From a bacterium (lineage in GTDB: Bacteria > JAUVQV01 > DATDCY01): a stretch of 30,145 bases of DNA. A program made the translations under genes and the position numbers. Positions 8,311 through 14,904 of this stretch are shown here, one piece after another. The stretch lies in assembly GCA_036524115.1 (NCBI GenBank), contig DATDCY010000134.1:1-30145 (forward strand), given 5' to 3'. The number at the start of each line of letters is the position of its first letter. Within the stretch, counting starts at the first letter, position 1. Under the pieces are notes generated by a model, which worked only from the letters and a program-made list of their open reading frames with translations, did not search any database and was not told the DNA's origin.

Positions 8311-8316
8311 AGTATA
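8311..8316 (-). promoter_or_regulatory. -10-like TATACT ten bases before the metalloprotease start
   Basis: TATACT on the minus strand (8316-8311) ends ten bases before the ATG at 8300. Transcription would begin about 2-4 bases before the start codon, leaving almost no leader. No convincing -35 hexamer is visible at 16-18 bp, so this call is tentative. Confidence 0.4.
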
Positions 8317-8368
8317 GTCGAGCCCGTGCGGGGCCGCCACGGCTCGGGAGGACCACTGCAGGGACCAC

Positions 8369-8485
8369 GATCCGCGCGTGCGCGCGGTTTCGGGAGGGCG
8401 GCACCTGTTCGAAGCCGGAGGACATGCGAAAGGGATCGAGGCCTGATCACAAGTCTGCTTTTCTGATCCGCGTGTGCGGGCGGAT
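8369..8485 (+). repeat. Palindrome-ended dispersed element, copy 1 (MITE/REPIN-like)
   Basis: A 117-bp block that begins with the palindrome GATCCGCGCGTGCGCGCGG (8369-8387) and ends with an imperfect GATCCGC...GCGGAT palindrome (8465-8485). Blocks shared in the same order with the inverted copy at 22893-22693 are: the start palindrome, GCACCTGTT, CCGGAGGAC, CAAGTCTGC and TTCTGATCCGCG. Similarity stops at the outer edges of both palindromes. It fills most of the divergent gap between the metalloprotease and the nucleotidyltransferase-like gene. No clear target-site duplication is seen at this copy. Confidence 0.7.
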
Positions 8486-8506
8486 TGTGCCATGGAGGAG
8501 CGAGAC

Positions 8507-9250
8507 GTGACGCTGCGACTGGACCGGCTCTCCCCCGCGGTGCGCGCGAAGAGCGCGCCCTTTCTCGAGGATCTCGCCCGGGTCGCGGGCGCGAGCCTGC
8601 ACTCGCTGCACGTCGTCGGCAGCGCGGTCACCCCCGACTGGGTCGAGGGGCGCTCCGACGTGAACACGCTGCTCGTGCTCCGGAGGATGGACCTCCAGGT
8701 GCTCGAGGCGGTGGGGGCGCTCGGCAGGCGCCACCGGCGCACGGGCGTCGCCCCGCCGCTGCTGATGGACACGGACTACGTCGCCGACTCGCTGGACGTC
8801 TTCCCGATGGAGTTCCTCGAGCTGCGCCTGATCCACGAGACCGTCGCCGGCGAGGACGTCCTCGCCGGCCTCGCGATCGACCGCGCGGACCTGCGCCGCC
8901 AGTGCGAGCGCGAGGTGAAGGCGCGCCTCATCGGGCTGCGCCAGGCCTACCTGCGCTCGCTCGGCGAGCCGAAGGAGCTCGCCGAGGCGCTCGTGCGCTT
9001 CCTCGCCGGCTACCAGCCGCTCGCGCGCGGCATCCTCTCGCTGCTGGGCCGCGAGGTGCCCGTCCGGCGCGCGGAGGCCTTCGCCGCGCTGGCCGCCGTC
9101 GCCGGGCCCGACGCCGGCGTCTTCGCGGAGATGCTGGCGCTCAAGGAGGGGCACTCGCGTCCGGGCACCGAGGGCGTGCGCGCGCTCTTCGAGCGGTGCC
9201 ACCGGGCCACCGAGCAGCTCGGGCGGATGGTCGATGCGCTTGCGACGTAG
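8507..9250 (+). CDS. Nucleotidyltransferase-like protein
   Basis: A 247-residue protein whose N-terminal part resembles the Pol-beta nucleotidyltransferase core: GSAVTPDWVEGRSDVNTLLVL has the Gly-Ser (38-39) and an acidic strand (Asp51), but the second metal ligand position is Asn53 instead of Asp. The rest is helical and resembles the regulatory half of such proteins. GTG 8507 is preferred as start because GGAGGAG lies 6 bases before it; ATG 8492 would add five residues but has no ribosome-binding site. The gene overlaps the TPM gene by 17 bases and heads the plus-strand run to LemA. With the Asp-to-Asn change it may bind rather than transfer nucleotides; that is inference. It could be annotated simply as hypothetical. 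Confidence 0.65.
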   Translation: MTLRLDRLSPAVRAKSAPFLEDLARVAGASLHSLHVVGSAVTPDWVEGRSDVNTLLVLRRMDLQVLEAVGALGRRHRRTGVAPPLLMDTDYVADSLDVFPMEFLELRLIHETVAGEDVLAGLAIDRADLRRQCEREVKARLIGLRQAYLRSLGEPKELAEALVRFLAGYQPLARGILSLLGREVPVRRAEAFAALAAVAGPDAGVFAEMLALKEGHSRPGTEGVRALFERCHRATEQLGRMVDALAT

Positions 9251-10010
9251 GCTGGCGTCGGCCCTCGCTGCTGCCGGCCTGCTGCTCACCGTCGCGCTCC
9301 GGGCCGGGGCGGTGTCGCCGCCGCTGCCCGCGACGCCGCCCGACTACGTCGTCGACCTCGCCGGCGTCATCGACGCGGCGGCCGCGGCCCGTCTCAGCGC
9401 CCTGCTGCGCGGCCTCGAGGAGCGGACGGGCGCGCAGGTGCTCGTGCTCACGGTGCGCTCGCTCGAGGGCGAGTCGCTCGAGGACTTCTCCCTGGACGTC
9501 GCCCACAACCGCTGGAAGCTCGGGCAGAAGGGGAAGGACAACGGGGTCCTGATCACGCTCGCGCTGCAGGAGCGGCGCTACCGCATCGAGGTCGGCTACG
9601 GGCTCGAGGCGGTGCTCCCGGACAGCGCGGTCGGCAGCATTGGGCGGGAGCTGCTGGTGCCGGCGTTCCGCGCCGGCGACTACGGCGGCGGGCTGGTCGC
9701 GGCCGCGGGGGAGATCGCCGCGCGGATCGCGCAGGCCGCCGGCGCGCAGCTCCCGGAGGCCCCCGGCGTTGCCCGGGCGCCCGCCGCGCGGGGTCGTGCG
9801 GGCCAGCGCGCGGGGCCGCTGCAGGTGGCGTTCATGGTGCTCGCCGGCATCGTCTTCCTCTGGCTGCTCATCCGCCACCCGCAGCTGCTGATCTGGCTGC
9901 TGCTCACCTCGCGCGGCGGCGGCCGCGGCTCGTGGGGCGGCGGCGGGGGCGGCTTCGGGGGCGGCGGCGGTGGTGGCTTCGGCGGCGGCGGCTCCTCCGG
10001 TTCATGGTAG
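9234..10010 (+). CDS. TPM domain protein (YgcG family) with glycine-rich tail
   Basis: A 258-residue exported protein. Residues 1-27 form a signal peptide, and about 35-165 a TPM domain (YVVDLAGVIDAAAAARLSAL ... GVLITLALQERRYRIEVGYGLE). A transmembrane helix follows at about 200-220 and then a tail of almost only Gly, Ser and Phe. TPM domains occur in the YgcG family and in the photosystem II repair factor TLP18.3; they act at the outer face of membranes. In many bacteria this gene sits beside lemA, as it does here with only a 53-residue membrane protein gene between them. That supports a membrane-associated complex with LemA. The ATG at 9234 lies inside the end of the previous gene, so translation is probably coupled. 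Confidence 0.88.
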   Translation: MRLRRRLASALAAAGLLLTVALRAGAVSPPLPATPPDYVVDLAGVIDAAAAARLSALLRGLEERTGAQVLVLTVRSLEGESLEDFSLDVAHNRWKLGQKGKDNGVLITLALQERRYRIEVGYGLEAVLPDSAVGSIGRELLVPAFRAGDYGGGLVAAAGEIAARIAQAAGAQLPEAPGVARAPAARGRAGQRAGPLQVAFMVLAGIVFLWLLIRHPQLLIWLLLTSRGGGRGSWGGGGGGFGGGGGGGFGGGGSSGSW

Positions 10011-10232
10011 TGCGGCCCCGGCTTCCTGGAGGCCCTCTTGCGCCCCGGCGGCGTTGGCCGTTCGCTTCGCTCGTGCGGCGGGCACCAGCCCGCCTCCTCG
10101 CGAGCTTTCGGCCTGCCTTGCCGGGACACAAGATGACGCTCCAGGAACGTCGGGGCAGCCTGTGCTTCGTCATACAGCGGAGGGTGGCCCGGAGCGCCGG
10201 GGCAGCCTGATCCCGGGCACGCGGGAAGGCGC

Positions 10233-10394
10233 GTGAGCAGATTCCTCGGCTTCGTCGGCGCTTCGGTGGCCGGCTCGGTCGGCTGGTGGCTCGGGGCCTT
10301 CGTCGGCGTCGGGACGGCCTTCGTCGTGAGCACGGTCTGCTCTGGCTTCGGGTGGTGGCTGGCGCGGCGCTGGGCGGACGAACACCTCTCGTGA
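10233..10394 (+). CDS. Small 53-residue membrane protein
   Basis: A short gene of 54 codons from GTG 10233 (ribosome-binding GGGAAGG a few bases before it) to TGA 10394. The product has a Gly/aromatic helical hairpin: FLGFVGASVAGSVGWWLGAF, then VGVGTAFVVSTVCSGFGWWL, and ends in ARRWADEHLS. Two short transmembrane helices with GWW repeats at matching places suggest an internally symmetric hairpin. Codon use has the GC-rich third positions of the neighbouring genes, which supports real coding. It lies between the TPM and lemA genes, so it may belong to the same membrane system. No function can be assigned. Confidence 0.65.
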   Translation: MSRFLGFVGASVAGSVGWWLGAFVGVGTAFVVSTVCSGFGWWLARRWADEHLS

Positions 10395-10400
10395 ACAGGG

Positions 10401-10406
10401 TATAAT
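10401..10406 (+). promoter_or_regulatory. -10 element (TATAAT) for lemA
   Basis: A perfect TATAAT 40 bases before the lemA start codon. No good -35 hexamer is seen at the usual spacing. The following leader carries the strong Shine-Dalgarno AAAGGAGG at about 10428-10435. Confidence 0.5.
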
Positions 10407-10445
10407 GCGGCGTCAACGGATGTCTTCCAAAGGAGGTCGCGGGCC

Positions 10446-11012
10446 ATGGGCAAGGGTGTGAAGATCGCGGTGATCATCGGCGTGATCGCGCTGGTGGTCG
10501 GCGGCTGGCTGGTCAAGGGCTACAACGGCGTCATCCGGATGGACGAGGCCATCAAGGCGCAGTGGGCGCAGGTCGAGAACCAGCTCAAGCGGCGCTACGA
10601 CCTGATCCCGAACCTCGTCGAGACCGTCAAGGGCTTCGCCACCCACGAGCGGGAGATCTTCACGACGCTCGCCGAGGCGCGCACGAAGTACTTCTCCGCG
10701 CAGACCGTCGGCGAGAAGGTCGAGGCCTCCCGCGGACTCGAGGGGGCGCTGTCGCGCCTGCTCCTGCTCCAGGAGAACTATCCCCAGCTCAAGGCGAACG
10801 AGAACTTCCTCAAGCTGCAGGACTCGCTCGAGGGCACCGAGAACCGCATCGCCGTCGAGCGCAAGCGCTACAACGACGAAGTCAGGACGCTCAACGCCTA
10901 CATCCGCGGCTTCCCCGGGAGCATCTTCGCGTCCCTCGCGCGCGTGCAGCAGGCGGTGTACTACGACCTGCCGGCGGGCCAGGAGGAGACGCCGAAGGTC
11001 AAGTTCAACTAG
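10446..11012 (+). CDS. lemA: LemA family protein
   Basis: A 188-residue membrane-anchored protein of the usual LemA length. An N-terminal helix (about 6-24) is followed by the family core: YNGVIRMDEAIKAQWAQVE, LKRRYDLIPNLVETVKGFA and the long helical hairpin (residues about 30-170), then RYNDEVRTLNAYIRGFPGS and a short tail. LemA proteins sit with a short N-terminus outside and a helical bundle next to the membrane; their molecular role is not settled, but they recur beside TPM-domain proteins and membrane proteases. The ATG at 10446 has AAAGGAGG 10 bases upstream, one of the best ribosome-binding sites in the window, and its own TATAAT. The TPM and 53-residue genes lie just upstream. Confidence 0.93.
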   Translation: MGKGVKIAVIIGVIALVVGGWLVKGYNGVIRMDEAIKAQWAQVENQLKRRYDLIPNLVETVKGFATHEREIFTTLAEARTKYFSAQTVGEKVEASRGLEGALSRLLLLQENYPQLKANENFLKLQDSLEGTENRIAVERKRYNDEVRTLNAYIRGFPGSIFASLARVQQAVYYDLPAGQEETPKVKFN

Positions 11013-11022
11013 CCCCGCGGGG

Positions 11023-11784
11023 GTGCCGGTGAGCGACGCGCGCAGGGAGCGGGTGCTCGCGCGCGTCGGGACGCTCTTCGACGAGCTCGCGGCCCGCCCG
11101 GGCGTCGACGAGATCATACCGTCGTTCACGCGCCTGCACCGCGAGCTGCAGGAGGCGCGACGCAGTGGCGACGCGGACCGGATCGAAATCGCGCTCGCGC
11201 GCGTCTACTGCGTCGCGCACGGGTCGGGGGGCGCGTACTCGCCGGCCGACCGCAGCGCGTTCGAGGCGCTTGGAGGCTACTGGTGCCACGCGGGCGGGCT
11301 CGAGCCGCTGCACCTCATCGCGCCGTTCATCGGCCCCGAGACGCGGCTGGTCGACTACGGAGCCGGCAACGGCTTCCAGGGGCTGCTCATCCACCACCTC
11401 TGGCCGCACCGGCTCACGACCATGGTGGAGCTGGGCGGCCCGATGATCGAGCAGGGGCGGCTGCTGCAGGCGCTCCTCGGCATCCCCGCCGATCGGGTCG
11501 CGTGGGTGCACGCGAACATCCTGGACGTGCCGCCGGACGAATTCGACGTGATCTACCTGTACCGCCCGGTGCGCCCCGAAGGCCCGGGGCGCGCCTTCTA
11601 CGAGATGCTCGCGGGCGGCCTGGACGCGCTGCGCCGCCCGGTCACGGTCGTGAGCGTGGCCGACTGTCTCCGGCAGTTCCTGCGGGTGCCCGTGCGCATC
11701 CACCACGACGACGGGCAGGTCGTGGTGTACACGACGTCCCCGGACGGCGTCCACGGTGGCGACCCGCCTCCGAAAGCGCCGTGA
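11023..11784 (+). CDS. SAM-dependent methyltransferase-like protein
   Basis: A 253-residue protein with a Rossmann-type SAM site, LVDYGAGNGFQGLLI (about 109-123), followed at the expected distances by the acidic end of strand 2 (TTMVELGGPM) and the strand 4 region (FDVIYLYRPV). The first 100 residues are helical and specific to this protein. DVIYLYRPVRPEG stands where methyltransferases often have a substrate-contact motif. The start is either GTG 11023 or GTG 11029; GCGGGGG lies before both. It begins 10 bases after lemA and may be read from the same message. A hairpin follows the stop codon. The substrate is unknown. Confidence 0.7.
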   Translation: MPVSDARRERVLARVGTLFDELAARPGVDEIIPSFTRLHRELQEARRSGDADRIEIALARVYCVAHGSGGAYSPADRSAFEALGGYWCHAGGLEPLHLIAPFIGPETRLVDYGAGNGFQGLLIHHLWPHRLTTMVELGGPMIEQGRLLQALLGIPADRVAWVHANILDVPPDEFDVIYLYRPVRPEGPGRAFYEMLAGGLDALRRPVTVVSVADCLRQFLRVPVRIHHDDGQVVVYTTSPDGVHGGDPPPKAP

Positions 11785-11786
11785 GC

Positions 11787-11803
11787 GGACCGTCGTTCGG
11801 TCC
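11787..11803 (+). terminator. Hairpin after the methyltransferase-like gene
   Basis: GGACCG, a 5-base loop and CGGTCC directly follow the stop codon. There is no T-tract, so it may be a weak terminator or an mRNA-stabilising hairpin. Confidence 0.3.
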
Positions 11804-11894
11804 CGGCCCTGTCGCCGCCTGAGGAGCTGATCGCGCGGATCGCCGCGGCCTGAGGCGCCGCTCACGGCCCTTTCGGCGTGGGGGCGGGTCGTGG

Positions 11895-11900
11895 TAAAAT
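11895..11900 (+). promoter_or_regulatory. -10-like TAAAAT before the TPR protein
   Basis: TAAAAT sits in a locally AT-rich stretch 33 bases before the ATG at 11933, with GGAGGG as ribosome-binding site after it. No clear -35 element is visible. Confidence 0.4.
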
Positions 11901-11932
11901 CCCTAAATTTCCAGATGACGGAGGGACACGAC

Positions 11933-12619
11933 ATGGCAGCGAATCAGCAGCCCCGGGCAGCGGGGTCGCAGGGGCAGAACAAGGCGATTCTCGTCGGGGG
12001 CGGCTTCGTCGCCGGCCTCATCGTCGGCCTGATCATCATGAGCATCCTCGGGCCCTCGGGCGGGGGCGGGACGAAGGTCTCGGATGCGCCGGCGCCGATC
12101 ACCGGCGGGCAGCAGGGGCCGGACCGCATCAAGATGGGGCGCGACATCGCCCAGCTCGAGGAGATGCTGCGCAAGGACCCGAAGAACTACGATGGGCTCG
12201 TCCAGCTCGGGAACGACTACTTCGACATCGGCGAGGCGCAGAAGTCCGTCGACGCCTACGAGCGCGCGCTGGCGGTCAAGGACGGCGACCCCAACGTGAT
12301 CACCGACATGGGCATCATGTACCGCCAGCTCAAGCAGTTCCCGAAGGCGGCCGCGGCGTTCCGCAAGGCGGCGGGCCTCAGCCCGACCCACACCCAGAGC
12401 CGGATGAACCTCGGCGTGGTGCTCATGCACGACCTCAATGACAAGGCGGGCGCGATCGCGGCGTGGGAGGACTACCTGCGCGTTGCGCCGAACGACGCGA
12501 ACGCCGACAACATCCGCCGCGCCCTCGCCGAGCTCAAGGCGCAGGCCGGCGGCGAGACCGATCTGGACAAGGCCGCGCGGGAGCTGGGCGCGCAGGCGCC
12601 GCCCGCGGCCGCGAAGTAG
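11933..12619 (+). CDS. Membrane-anchored TPR protein
   Basis: A 228-residue protein with an N-terminal membrane anchor (AILVGGGFVAGLIVGLIIMS, about 18-37), a Gly/Pro linker and then three to four tetratricopeptide repeats from about residue 80: YDGLVQLGNDYFDIGEAQKS, PNVITDMGIMYRQLKQFPKA, TQSRMNLGVVLMHDLNDKAG. The layout of anchor plus TPR recalls CcmH/NrfG-type cytochrome c biogenesis factors, although the catalytic CcmH half is absent. The ATG at 11933 is chosen for the GGAGGG site; the ATG-like starts upstream have none. It ends 7 bases before gltX. A role in protein-protein assembly at the membrane is likely, but the partner is unknown. The tetrahaem cytochrome 3.4 kb away is a possible but unproven link. 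Confidence 0.75.
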   Translation: MAANQQPRAAGSQGQNKAILVGGGFVAGLIVGLIIMSILGPSGGGGTKVSDAPAPITGGQQGPDRIKMGRDIAQLEEMLRKDPKNYDGLVQLGNDYFDIGEAQKSVDAYERALAVKDGDPNVITDMGIMYRQLKQFPKAAAAFRKAAGLSPTHTQSRMNLGVVLMHDLNDKAGAIAAWEDYLRVAPNDANADNIRRALAELKAQAGGETDLDKAARELGAQAPPAAAK

Positions 12620-12626
12620 GCGTCCG

Positions 12627-14129
12627 GTGGGCGAGACAGGGCGGGAGCCCGTCCGCGTCCGGTTCGCGCCGAGCCCGACGGGCCGCACCCACCTCGGCAG
12701 CGGCCGCACGGCGCTCTACGACTACCTGCTCGCGCGCCAGACCGGCGGGCGGTTCATCCTGCGCATCGAGGACACCGACCGCAAGCGCTACGTCCCGGGC
12801 GCCGAGCAGGAGCTCATGGAGAGCCTGCGCTGGCTCGGCCTGCAGTGGGACGAGGGGCCGGACGTCGGCGGCCCCTACGGCCCCTACCGGCAGACCGAGC
12901 GCGCGGAGATCTACCGTGAGCATGCGCGGCGGCTGGTCGAGCGGGGCGCCGCCTATCCCTGCTTCTGCACCGCCGAGCGCCTCGAGGCGATGCGCAAGGA
13001 GGCCGAGGCCCACAAGCTCCCGCGCCTCTACGACGGGACCTGCCGGCGGCTGGACCCGCAGGAGGCGTCGCGGCGCGTCGCGGCGGGCGAGCGGCACGTC
13101 GTCCGCTTCCGCATGCCGCGCGAGGGGGCGATCACCGTGCGCGACCGCGTGCGCGGGCCGATCACGGTCGAGAACCGGCAGCTCGACGACTACGTCATCG
13201 TCAAGTCCGACGGGCTCGCGCTCTACCACCTGGCCGCGATGGTCGACGACCAGCTGATGAAGATCACGCACGTGATCCGCGGGGCCGAGTGGCTGCCGAC
13301 CTTCCCGCTGCACGTGCACATCATCCGCGCGCTCGGCTGGAAGGAGCCGGAGTTCGTCCACCTCTCGCTCTTTCTCAAGCCCAGCGGCAAGGGCAAGATG
13401 AGCAAGCGCGACGCCGCCGCGCTCGCGAAGGACGGCTACTCGATCTACCTCGCGGATCTGCGGGACCTCGGCTACACGCCGGAGGGCGTGGTCAACTGGG
13501 TCGCCCTCATGGGTTGGAGCCTCGACGACCGGACGGAGAACTTCACGCTCGCGGACCTGGTGCGGTCCTTCAGCCTCGAGCGGCTGAACCCTGCGCCCGC
13601 GGCGATCAACTACACCAAGCTCGACCACTTCAACGGACTGCACATTCGCGCGCTGCCCGACGCCGAGCTGGCGCGGCGCGTGCGGCCGTTCCTCGAGAAG
13701 GCCGGGCTCGCCGTCGACGAGGGGCGGCTGCTCAAGGTCGCGCCGCTGGTCCGCGAGCGGCTGGTCACGCTCGACGACGTCGTCGGGATGGCCGGGTTCT
13801 TCTTCCGCGGGGACGTTGCCGCGGACGCGGCGGCGCTCGTCGCAAAGAACCTCACCGCGGCGCAGGCGGCGTCGGTCGCCGCCCGCTGTCTGGCGGTCCT
13901 CGAGGGGCTGCCGTCGGTGGAGCACGCGATCGCCGAGCCGCCGCTGCGCGCGCTCGTCGAGGAACTCGGGCTCTCGCCCGGCCAGGTCTTCGGCATCCTG
14001 CGCGTCGCGGTGACGGGCCAGAGCGTGAGCCCGCCGCTGTTCGAGAGCATGGCGGTCATCGGCCGCGACACGGTCCTGGCGCGCGTGCGCCGGGCGGTGC
14101 AGGCGCTCGAGGCCGCGTCCGCGTCCTAG
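12627..14129 (+). CDS. gltX: Glutamyl-tRNA synthetase
   Basis: A 500-residue class I synthetase that charges tRNA-Glu with glutamate. The ATP site is visible as PSPTGRTHLGSGRTAL (HIGH-type motif, HLGS here) and GKMSKRDAA (KMSKS-type). CFC at the start of the connective insertion and YDGTC about 25 residues later form the zinc-binding element of bacterial GluRS. The C-terminal helical anticodon-binding half is full length. The start is GTG at 12627 (VGETGREPVRVRFAPSP); the open frame before it is a shadow of the TPR gene. Because glnS and a tRNA-Gln gene are also in this window, the cell probably makes Gln-tRNA directly, so this GluRS need not misacylate tRNA-Gln. No specificity test is possible by eye. 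Confidence 0.95.
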   Translation: MGETGREPVRVRFAPSPTGRTHLGSGRTALYDYLLARQTGGRFILRIEDTDRKRYVPGAEQELMESLRWLGLQWDEGPDVGGPYGPYRQTERAEIYREHARRLVERGAAYPCFCTAERLEAMRKEAEAHKLPRLYDGTCRRLDPQEASRRVAAGERHVVRFRMPREGAITVRDRVRGPITVENRQLDDYVIVKSDGLALYHLAAMVDDQLMKITHVIRGAEWLPTFPLHVHIIRALGWKEPEFVHLSLFLKPSGKGKMSKRDAAALAKDGYSIYLADLRDLGYTPEGVVNWVALMGWSLDDRTENFTLADLVRSFSLERLNPAPAAINYTKLDHFNGLHIRALPDAELARRVRPFLEKAGLAVDEGRLLKVAPLVRERLVTLDDVVGMAGFFFRGDVAADAAALVAKNLTAAQAASVAARCLAVLEGLPSVEHAIAEPPLRALVEELGLSPGQVFGILRVAVTGQSVSPPLFESMAVIGRDTVLARVRRAVQALEAASAS

Positions 14130-14155
14130 GCGCGCGTCCGGTCCCTCGTTCCGAA

Positions 14156-14638
14156 GCCGGGCCACGACCCGGGGGGCGCCTGTTCCCTTCCGTCTCGCCC
14201 TGCGGCCTTCAGTCGGCGAGAGCACTCATCAGCTGCTCGACTGTCAATGCGCCGGCCACACTCAGCGGACATAGCACGCGGCCGGCGCATTATGACCGGT
14301 CACAGGCGCCCCCCGGGCCGCGGCCCTCAAGACGATGCCGGCATGTGCCTGAGCGGGGGCGGGGCGGTGACGGGCGGACGCATTGCGGAGCGCGAGGGAA
14401 CCTGGAGGGCTCTGGCGAGCCCTTCCATAGGGGCTATCGCCCCTCTGGCGCTCCGGGCTGCTCCTGACCGTCGCACCCCTTCGCTGTCACCCCCGCGGGG
14501 GTTGGTCGCAACCCCCGCGGACCCCCCGGGCCTGCGGTCGAGCGCGCAACTCAGCGCACGCCCGACAGCGCCCCACCCCCGCGGGCACGTGGACGGTCGC
14601 GACGGAAGGGAACAGGCGCCGCCGGGTCGGGGCCCGGC
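14156..14638. repeat. 483-bp non-coding element with long inverted terminal repeats and nested hairpins
   Basis: The ends are inverted copies of each other over about 39 bp: GGCGCCTGTTCCCTTCCGTC at 14175-14194 matches 14601-14620 perfectly, and the outer GCCGGGCCnCGACCCGG part (from 14156, and up to 14638) matches with one mismatch and a small indel. Inside are: a 12-bp inverted repeat AATGCGCCGGCC (14246-14257 / 14280-14291); GCCCCC (14308) / GGGGGC (14355) enclosing further palindromes; an 8-bp stem 14386-14393 / 14448-14455 enclosing two hairpins with 4-base loops; and an 11-bp stem 14493-14503 / 14510-14520. No convincing ORF is present. It could be a MITE-like element or a structured RNA. 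No flanking direct repeat was found. Confidence 0.6.
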
Positions 14639-14699
14639 ACGGGAGCAGCAGCCGCCGGCGTTGGCCTTCCCGAAGTGGCGGCCGAAGCGCCGCCCGAAG

Positions 14700-14728
14700 T
14701 TGACCGGGGCGCGCGAAGTGAGTATATT
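14700..14728 (+). promoter_or_regulatory. Sigma-70 promoter for tRNA-Gln
   Basis: TTGACC (14700-14705) and TATATT (14723-14728) are 17 bp apart, with the transcription start expected about 5 bases before the tRNA. The discriminator is GC-rich, as is common for stringently controlled stable-RNA promoters. Confidence 0.7.
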
Positions 14729-14739
14729 TCCGCCGCCGC

Positions 14740-14813
14740 TGGGGGATCGTCCAACGGCAGGACTGCAGACTCTGGATCTGCGTATCGGGGTTCGAATCCC
14801 TGTCCCCCAGCCA
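14740..14813 (+). tRNA. tRNA-Gln (anticodon CTG)
   Basis: A 74-nt cloverleaf including an encoded CCA. The acceptor stem is TGGGGGA / TCCCCCA with discriminator G, the anticodon stem GCAGA / TCTGC holds the loop CTCTGGA (anticodon CTG, reads CAG), and the T-arm has TTCGAAT with a CGGGG/CCCTG stem. A T-rich run follows at about 14818. A weak U1-A72 type first pair, as here (T-A), is a known identity element for bacterial GlnRS. Confidence 0.96.
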
Positions 14814-14904
14814 ATTCCTTTTTCCTCCGGACACCGAAAGATACGAAACGGGACCGCTTGGATCGGCGCACGAGCTATCGGCGCCGGACTCCCAAGGTCA
14901 TAGT

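Noticed and set aside
5412-8312. A 966-codon open frame opposite the metalloprotease
   Set aside because: It mirrors the real gene and has the composition of a shadow frame; the minus strand carries signal peptide, HEYTH and WSPDG repeats.
10151-10209. CGGGGCAGCCTG occurs twice 47 bases apart in the gap between the TPM and 53-residue genes
   Set aside because: Only two short copies and no flanking structure; not enough for a repeat call. The rest of this 220-bp gap shows nothing definite.
14247-14903. A 218-codon frame over the inverted-repeat element and tRNA
   Set aside because: It runs through a tRNA gene and hairpins, has no family motifs and has no ribosome-binding site.
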